Source: Streptomyces tropicalis | GTDB lineage: Bacteria; Actinomycetota; Actinomycetes; Streptomycetales; Streptomycetaceae | Length of the DNA stretch: 64,000 nt | Assembly (NCBI RefSeq): GCF_029269835.1 | Contig: NZ_JARJBB010000004.1 | Span: forward strand, 372,001-436,000 | Reading direction: 5' to 3' | In this document: positions 58,936 through 64,000 of the stretch, one piece after another | Numbering within the stretch: position 1 is the first letter of the stretch | Layout of the letters: every line of letters begins with the position of its first letter | Program-made: the position numbers and the translations under genes | Notes under the pieces: model-generated | What the model was told of the DNA's origin: nothing | What the model saw: only the letters and a program-made list of their open reading frames with translations | The model's database searches: none

Positions 58936-59451
58936 TCAGGACTCCCGCCACCCCAGCTTGATCAGCATGTTCGTGGCGTCCTCGGCCACCTGCGGATCGG
59001 CCACCACGTCGTAGCGGGCGGCCACGATCCGGCTGCGCGAGGTGAAGTCGCGCCGGCCCCCGCTGAGGGCGTGCCCGATGAAGCCGAACACCGCCCCGAA
59101 CACGGCGCCGTAGACGAGACCGCCGAGCAGCAGGACGAGCGCGTTGTGACCGCCCGCGGCGAACACGGCCAGCAGCAGGCCGATCAGCAGGCCGAACCAC
59201 GCGCCCGAACCGGCACCGGCCAGCGCCGCGCGGCCCCGGGTGAGCCGGCCGAGGACGGTCTCGACCATCCGCAGGTCCGAACCGATGATCGCGGTGTGCT
59301 CCACCGGGAAGCCGTGGTCGGACAGGAAGTCCACCGCCCGCTGGGCGCCCTCGTACGTCGGGTACGAGCCGACCACGGGGCGATCGGCCGGTGGGGTCGG
59401 GGGCGGCGACGGTGACGGTGAAGCGGGCGGGGGCTGGCGGCGCTCGGTCAT
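58936..59451 (-). CDS. General stress protein (GSP17M-like, two-helix glycine-zipper membrane protein)
   Basis: 171 residues. A Pro-rich start, then an N-terminal domain (VVGSYPTYEGAQRAVDFLSD, HTAIIGSDLRMVE) typical of YflT/general stress proteins 17M. Two helices rich in Gly follow (AALAGAGSGAWFGLLIGLLL and LLGGLVYGAVFGAVFGFIGH). The C-terminus has YDVVADPQVAEDATNMLIK. Known in Bacillus as SigB-controlled; role unclear. ATG 59451 with GAGGGAGC. Confidence 0.9.
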   Translation of the reverse strand: MTERRQPPPASPSPSPPPTPPADRPVVGSYPTYEGAQRAVDFLSDHGFPVEHTAIIGSDLRMVETVLGRLTRGRAALAGAGSGAWFGLLIGLLLAVFAAGGHNALVLLLGGLVYGAVFGAVFGFIGHALSGGRRDFTSRSRIVAARYDVVADPQVAEDATNMLIKLGWRES

Positions 59452-59579
59452 CGGCACGCTCCCTCGCTGGTACGGCAGTGCCGGATGCGTCCCGAGTTAC
59501 CCTCGTGGCGTCGGGGAAACAGTGACGGACGGTCGCACCCCGCTCATCGGCCGTCCCCTCAGGCCGCGGCCGCCGCCGC

Positions 59580-61310
59580 TCACCCGGCCGGACCGGGGGT
59601 CCGCAGGGCGAGCAGCGCCACGTCGTCGTCGTTGTCCGCCGGGCGCACCCGGTCCAGCAACTGGTCCGTGAAGGACTCCAGCGGACGGGCGGCCAGCGCG
59701 CCCGCGTTCCGCCGCAGCCGCTCCAGCCCCTCGTCGATGCTGCGGCCCGGCGACTCCACCAGCCCGTCGGTGTACAGCACCAGCGTGGAACCGGCGGGCA
59801 CCGCGACCGACGCGTCCCGGCGGGTCCGCCCCGACCGGGCGCCCAGCAGGATCCCGTGCGCCTCGGTGAGAAAGCGCCCGCAGCCGTCCGCGGAGATCAG
59901 CAGGGGCGGCGGGTGACCCGCGTTCGCCCAGGTCAGCTGCCACTGACCGGCCTCGCCCGCATTCAGCCGGGCGAAGATCAGGGTGGCCATGGTGACTTCG
60001 CTGATGTGCCGGGTCGCCTGGTCCAGCCAGTCCACGATCGTGCTCGGCGGACGCTGCTCGGACCAGGCGTAGGCGCGCAGCATGTTGCGCAACTGCGCCA
60101 TGCCCGCCGCCGCGTCCAGGTCGTGCCCGACCACGTCGCCGATCGCCAGGGCCGTGATCCCCTCCCCGAGCGAGAACGCGTCGTACCAGTCGCCGCCGAC
60201 CTGCGACGCGTCGGGGGAGGGCTCGTACCGGGCCGTCATCTCCAGGCCCGTCACCCGGGGCAGCTGCGGCAGCAGATGGCGCTGCATGGTCTCGGCGATC
60301 TTGCGCTGCCGCTGGTAGAGGCGGGCGTTCTCCAGTGCCACCCCGGTCCGGTGGGTGATGTCCTCCAGCAGGGGCAGATCGGCGGCGGTGAAGGGGTCCG
60401 ACCGCTCCGACCGGCCCAGCGTCAGCGCGCCCAGCACCTCGCGCAGGCTGCGGATCGGCGCGATCACCGCCGAATGCATGCCCGTCGCCGTGAACAGCCG
60501 GCGCTGCTCGACCGCGATCCCCGAGTCCGGCTCGCTCTGGTAGGTCTCCGGGCCGACCACCGTGGACGCCACCCCGCGCAGCGCCCGCGACAGCGGCATC
60601 GGCGAGCGGGGGGACACCGGCGGCAGCGGGCCCTGGAGGTCCACCCGGGCCACCGGGCCGTCGTCACCGGCATGGGCCACGAGGGCACGCGACACGTCGT
60701 CGCCCTCGGTGATCAGGTCGATCACCGCCCAGTCCGCGAGCCGGGGCAGCACCAGCCGCACCAGCCGGTCCATCGCCTCGTCCACGTCGAGCGTCGACGT
60801 CAGCTGGGTCGTCGTCTCCGCCAGCAGGGCGAGCCGCTCCAGCTCCGACAGCGGCACCGCGACCGCCTCCCCCGAGCTCGCCACGCGCGGCACACCCTCC
60901 TCGGGCAGCGCGTGGAAGAGCGCGAGCATGCCCGCCCGCCCGTCGTCGAGCCGGTACGGGGTGAGCAGCCACGCGACGGGGAGGAGGGAAGCGTCGCCCC
61001 GGGCGAACCACTCGCCCAGGCCCTGCGCCACGCGTCCGGACAGGAGGGCCCGGCGCATCGGGCACCGCGAACGCGGCATCGGCTGGCCGTACCGGGTGCG
61101 GTGCAGCAGCTCGTGCGCGTCGTAGCCGACCAGGTCCGGCGCGCTGCGCGCGAGCAGCTGCTCGGCGCGGGCGTTCACCGCGACGATGTACCCCTGTTCG
61201 TCGACGGTGTACGCCCCCGTGCCGATCGCGTCCAGGGAGCCGGACCCCGGTGGTTCGCACGGGGCCACCTGCTCCCGGGCCGCGGGGTCCATGGCCTTCG
61301 GATCCGTCAC
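59580..61310 (-). CDS. PAS-GAF-PP2C (SpoIIE-type) serine phosphatase
   Basis: 576 residues. A PAS domain (~25-115: GTGAYTVDEQGYIVAVNARA), a GAF domain (~155-330: RLVLPRLADWAVIDLITEGD, FTAADLPLLEDITHRTGVAL) and a metal-dependent PP2C domain (~345-570: VGGDWYDAF, GDVVGHDLDAAAGMAQLR, LVLYTDGLVE, NDDDVALLALR). Such RsbU-like enzymes dephosphorylate STAS antagonists to free sigma factors. Divergent from an RsbW-like kinase gene 349 bp away. GTG 61310 with GAGGAGGC. Confidence 0.93.
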   Translation of the reverse strand: MTDPKAMDPAAREQVAPCEPPGSGSLDAIGTGAYTVDEQGYIVAVNARAEQLLARSAPDLVGYDAHELLHRTRYGQPMPRSRCPMRRALLSGRVAQGLGEWFARGDASLLPVAWLLTPYRLDDGRAGMLALFHALPEEGVPRVASSGEAVAVPLSELERLALLAETTTQLTSTLDVDEAMDRLVRLVLPRLADWAVIDLITEGDDVSRALVAHAGDDGPVARVDLQGPLPPVSPRSPMPLSRALRGVASTVVGPETYQSEPDSGIAVEQRRLFTATGMHSAVIAPIRSLREVLGALTLGRSERSDPFTAADLPLLEDITHRTGVALENARLYQRQRKIAETMQRHLLPQLPRVTGLEMTARYEPSPDASQVGGDWYDAFSLGEGITALAIGDVVGHDLDAAAGMAQLRNMLRAYAWSEQRPPSTIVDWLDQATRHISEVTMATLIFARLNAGEAGQWQLTWANAGHPPPLLISADGCGRFLTEAHGILLGARSGRTRRDASVAVPAGSTLVLYTDGLVESPGRSIDEGLERLRRNAGALAARPLESFTDQLLDRVRPADNDDDVALLALRTPGPAG

Positions 61311-61591
61311 TCGTGCCTCCTCGTCGTGGGCGGAGGCTTCGCCGACGCCGGCCGCCGGTCTCCGTGACCGCCGGTCGCCGCCTCGCGCGGTGGTGCGGCC
61401 CATGCCCTCCTGGGGGAGCGCATCGCGGCCGCCCGTCCCATTGTCCTCCGCCTCCTCGCACGCGGCTCCCGGTAGACGGTGAGCGGCGGGCGGTTGCGGG
61501 GTACCCGACGGGTGAGCGCAGGACTCCGGACCGGCCGCCGGGACGGTGTCCACCCGGCGTGTGCCGCCGGCGCCACGGCACGCGACCGGCG

Positions 61592-61618
61592 GTGCGTACC
61601 CGCCGCCGCTGCGGGTAC
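61592..61618 (+). promoter_or_regulatory. Candidate SigB-type promoter for the RsbW-like gene
   Basis: GTGCGT (61592-61597) and GGGTAC (61613-61618) are 15 bp apart, 42 bp before ATG 61660. The -35 match to GTTT is weak. Nothing else is recognised in 61311-61659. Confidence 0.3.
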
Positions 61619-61659
61619 CTGCGAATTCCGAGTAGTTCGCGCCAGTGAAGGCGGTCCGC

Positions 61660-62142
61660 ATGGAACCTCTCTCGCCGGACGGCTGCACGTCCCCGGCCCC
61701 CGCACGGCTGCGTACGGCAGCCGCCCTCCCGGACGACGGGGCGTGCATCGCCGAGGCCCGCCACCTCGCGGCCGAGTTCCTGAGCGGCGCCCGCGCGGGA
61801 CACGGACTGCGGGTGTCGTCACGGGCCGAGGAGGTCACGCAGCTGGTGGTGAGCGAGCTGGTCACCAACGCCCGCAAGTACGCCCCCGGCCCGGTCCTGC
61901 TGGAACTGCGGATCACGGAGGACACCGTCGAGGTGGTGGTCGAGGACAGCGACCCGGTCCTGCCGGTACCGGGCCGCGCCGACCCGGAGCGGGTGGGCAG
62001 CCACGGACTGGAGATCGTGCGGGCCGTCAGCCAGGACTTCGTCGTTCGCCGCGAACGGGCGGGCAAACGCGTGTCGGCCCGCGTCGCCCTGCGCGACGAG
62101 GACATCGCACCCCACCCGCACCTCCACCGCCACTCCGCCTGA
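61660..62142 (+). CDS. RsbW-like anti-sigma / HATPase regulatory kinase
   Basis: 160 residues. GHKL ATPase with the N box EVTQLVVSELVTNARKYAPG and the G1/G2 region DSDPVLPVPGRADPERVGSH, GLEIVRAVS. The N-terminal 30 residues are extra and unstructured. It faces the PP2C phosphatase gene, so the two may form a switch acting on a common STAS protein. ATG 61660 with AAGGCGG; a GTG at 61645 is in frame. Confidence 0.9.
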   Translation: MEPLSPDGCTSPAPARLRTAAALPDDGACIAEARHLAAEFLSGARAGHGLRVSSRAEEVTQLVVSELVTNARKYAPGPVLLELRITEDTVEVVVEDSDPVLPVPGRADPERVGSHGLEIVRAVSQDFVVRRERAGKRVSARVALRDEDIAPHPHLHRHSA

Positions 62143-62216
62143 TCCCGGGCGGCGGGCCGGGGACCGGGCGGTGCGGTGCACGCCCGGCCGGGGCGGCCCA
62201 GGGGGCCGCCCGCCGG

Positions 62217-63632
62217 TCACCAGCCCGTCAGGAGCAGGTGGTTCACCAGCAGGGCGGTCACCGCCTGGGCGGTGAGCCAGGCCCGGGGACGGGGGAGCAG
62301 GGCGCAGGACGGCAGCAGCCACACGGCGAACGGCAGCCAGATGCGCTCCGTCTCCGCCTTGCTCATGCCGGACAGGTCCGCGACGAGCAGCGCCAGCAGG
62401 GCGCAGAGGACGAGCACGGCCAGGCGCACCTCGGGGCGGACACGGCCGCCGCCCCGGGCCGCCCCGGCCGCTCCTTCCCGGCGCCCGCCCCACGGACCGC
62501 CGTACCGGACCAGCTCGCTCCGGTGACGGAACAGGGCGCCCGCCGCCCGGCCCAGCCCGGCCACCGTCGCGAGGCCGACGACGAACACGGTGCAGGCCAG
62601 GTTCGCCCACACCCAGTAGCCGTACGGCCGGATGCCGCCCACTCCCTGGTAGTAGCGCCGGACCAGCAGGCGATAGGCCTCCCACCAGTCGAATCCGAGG
62701 GCGGTGAACACCGCCGGCACCACCGCCGCTCCGGCGAGCAGGAACGGGAGCGCCCGCACCCGTGCCCCCGGCCGGCCCGGCGCCACCAGCAGCACGCCCG
62801 CCCCGATCAGCACGAACAGCGTGAGCCCGTACGACAGGTAGCAGGTCAGGCCGAACAGCAGCCCCGCGCCGAAGGCGGCCGCCGCGCGGGCGGACGCCGT
62901 GCCGCACGTCGACGCGAGCGCGAGTAGCGCCACCGACCAGGCGGCCACCGCCGCGAAGTATCCGTCCGCGGACGCGCCCACCCACACCGCCCCCGGCGCC
63001 AGGGCCAGGAACGGCGCCGCCCGGCGGGCAGGTTCCTCCCCGGCCGTCCGGCGCACCGCCACCAGCGCCGCCACGCAGGCCGTCGCGCCGACGGTGATGC
63101 ACCAGGCCCCGGCCCAGCCCCCACCGCGCAGCCCGATCCGGTCGAGCAGCACGAAGGTGAGCGTCGCGGCCGGCGGATGCCCGGCGATGTGGGCGGGCCA
63201 GGGAGCCGGCGCCCCCTCCACGATGTGGTGGGTGAAGTCCCGCAGCGCCGCCGGGATGTCGTGGAAGCGGCCGACGACCCGCAGGTACTCGTTGCCCGTG
63301 GTCAGCCGGGTGGCCACGCCACGCCGCCAGCCGTCGACCAGGGCCAGCGACCAGGTCCACGCCAGCGCCGTCCCCCAGGAGGCCGCGAGCAGCGCCCGCC
63401 ACCGCAGCCGCCCGGCGAGCACCGGCCCGTACGCCACACCGGCCGCCGCCACCAGGACGGCGGCCGGTGTGCCCGGGCCCACGTGGGGGTCCCAGTCGGC
63501 GAACAGCGGCGGCCAGTGGACGAAGAGGGTGCGGCGGCCGGACTCGATGGAGCGGCCGACCAGGACGGCCGCCACGACGAGAAGAACGGCGGCCGCGGCG
63601 GCGGACAGATCGCGCAGGACAGGACGGGTCAC
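62217..63632 (-). CDS. Polytopic membrane protein, GT-C glycosyltransferase-like
   Basis: 471 residues with about ten to twelve membrane helices. An early extracytoplasmic loop has acidic and aromatic residues (FVHWPPLFADWDPHVGPG), and a second loop HHIVEGAPAPWPAHIAGHPP precedes further helices. Such layouts occur in actinobacterial polyprenyl-phosphate-sugar transferases of the GT-C fold, but I cannot name the donor or acceptor. GTG 63632 has no ribosome site, and a TAGCGT -10-like element ends 8 bp upstream, which suggests a leaderless message. Confidence 0.75.
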   Translation of the reverse strand: MTRPVLRDLSAAAAAVLLVVAAVLVGRSIESGRRTLFVHWPPLFADWDPHVGPGTPAAVLVAAAGVAYGPVLAGRLRWRALLAASWGTALAWTWSLALVDGWRRGVATRLTTGNEYLRVVGRFHDIPAALRDFTHHIVEGAPAPWPAHIAGHPPAATLTFVLLDRIGLRGGGWAGAWCITVGATACVAALVAVRRTAGEEPARRAAPFLALAPGAVWVGASADGYFAAVAAWSVALLALASTCGTASARAAAAFGAGLLFGLTCYLSYGLTLFVLIGAGVLLVAPGRPGARVRALPFLLAGAAVVPAVFTALGFDWWEAYRLLVRRYYQGVGGIRPYGYWVWANLACTVFVVGLATVAGLGRAAGALFRHRSELVRYGGPWGGRREGAAGAARGGGRVRPEVRLAVLVLCALLALLVADLSGMSKAETERIWLPFAVWLLPSCALLPRPRAWLTAQAVTALLVNHLLLTGW

Positions 63633-63744
63633 ACGGGCACGCTAGGCGGCCGGAGCGGCGGGCGGGCGGCACACGGACCGGACGTCAGCGTTTCGTCATC
63701 GGTGCGGGCCCGCACCGAGGGCCGATCCGGCCTACCGTCGGACC
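63633..63744. promoter_or_regulatory. Divergent region with two leaderless-type promoters
   Basis: On the minus strand TAGCGT (63641-63646) precedes GTG 63632 by 8 bp. On the plus strand TACCGT (63733-63738) precedes ATG 63745 by 6 bp. Both spacings put the expected transcription start at or next to the start codon, and neither gene has a ribosome site. No good -35 boxes are seen. Confidence 0.4.
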
Positions 63745-64000
63745 ATGAGAGATCGACGGCCGCTCCCCACATCGCCCGGCTTCTGGCGCAGCCCGGTGCG
63801 CGGCTCCTGGTTCACCTCCGTGCTGGGCCTGGTCCTGCTGGCCGGCATCACCGTGCTGTTCGTGACGGGCCTGCTGTCGTACGCCGCGTACAACCCGAAC
63901 CTGTCGCCGGTGAACGACCAGACACCAGGCAAGGGCCTCCTCGGCTTCTACCTGTTCGCCTGGCCGACCCACCCGCACTGGCTGTACCGCCTCACCCAGG
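63745..64000 (+). CDS. Molybdopterin-dependent oxidoreductase, N-terminal membrane part (runs off the window)
   Basis: 85 residues seen. A short polar start, one helix (WFTSVLGLVLLAGITVLFVT), then GLLSYAAYNPNLSPVND, GKGLLGFYLFAWPTHPHWLY. This is the membrane lead-in of Streptomyces proteins with a cytochrome b561-like region followed by a sulfite-oxidase-type molybdenum domain. The catalytic part lies outside the window, so the call is from the N-terminus only. Confidence 0.65.
   Translation, partial: MRDRRPLPTSPGFWRSPVRGSWFTSVLGLVLLAGITVLFVTGLLSYAAYNPNLSPVNDQTPGKGLLGFYLFAWPTHPHWLYRLTQ

Overview
The window is about 64 kb of very GC-rich DNA with near-universal G/C third codon positions, frequent GTG starts, purine-rich ribosome sites and long perfect GC hairpins between genes. 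The gene content (aminopeptidase S-type M28 peptidase, SigB/F/G-family sigma factor, partner-switching anti-sigma kinases, group 3b hydrogenase, mycobacterial DosR-type stress genes) points to a Streptomyces chromosome or a close relative. I see no tRNA, rRNA, CRISPR array, phage or intact transposase gene.

Left part (0-21 kb): the end of an MMPL transporter and an LmeA-like protein, glutamine-dependent NAD synthetase, a flavodoxin-like protein, a secreted M28 aminopeptidase, an aldo/keto reductase, a decayed GH16-type glucanase gene, two YihY-like membrane proteins, an Acg-type nitroreductase, a SigB/F/G-type sigma factor with its own candidate promoter, a second-copy ctaD with a small overlapping partner gene, a secreted lipase, an RsbW-like kinase and an L,D-transpeptidase lipoprotein. 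A 160-bp MITE-like element lies at 11053-11212.

Middle part (about 20-49 kb): a dense island resembling the M. tuberculosis DosR dormancy regulon and the S. coelicolor OsdR cluster. It holds an S2P-CBS protease, a phosphoribosyltransferase-hydrolase fusion, an Rv1733c-like membrane protein, STAS, Zn-alcohol dehydrogenase, two split-barrel flavoproteins, two CBS-BON proteins, a group 3b NiFe hydrogenase operon with its maturation protease, two universal stress proteins, a GH65 phosphorylase, a second nitroreductase, a CsoR-family repressor with a P-type ATPase-hemerythrin fusion, pyruvate phosphate dikinase and carbamate kinase. Palindromes of the form GGGnC-N4-GnCCC occur in front of most of these genes, several as pairs 20 bp apart, and look like binding sites for a DosR/OsdR-type response regulator. 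That regulator is not in the window. Read together, the island would support redox balance (hydrogenase, ADH, nitroreductases), low-oxygen energy metabolism (PPDK, carbamate kinase), metal or sulfur stress and nucleotide sensing (USP, CBS).

Right part (49-64 kb): an SRAP protein, an AI-2E-family permease, a small secreted Gly-rich protein, then a run of minus-strand genes (carboxylate-amine ligase, N-acetylglutaminylglutamine-type amidotransferase, S9 peptidase) that may make and process a small peptide. After these come a general stress protein, a PAS-GAF-PP2C phosphatase facing an RsbW-like kinase, a polytopic membrane protein and the start of a molybdopterin oxidoreductase. Several loci (9.2 kb, 39.4 kb, 52.4 kb, perhaps 5.1 kb) carry single-base frameshifts. 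These are either decaying genes or sequence errors.
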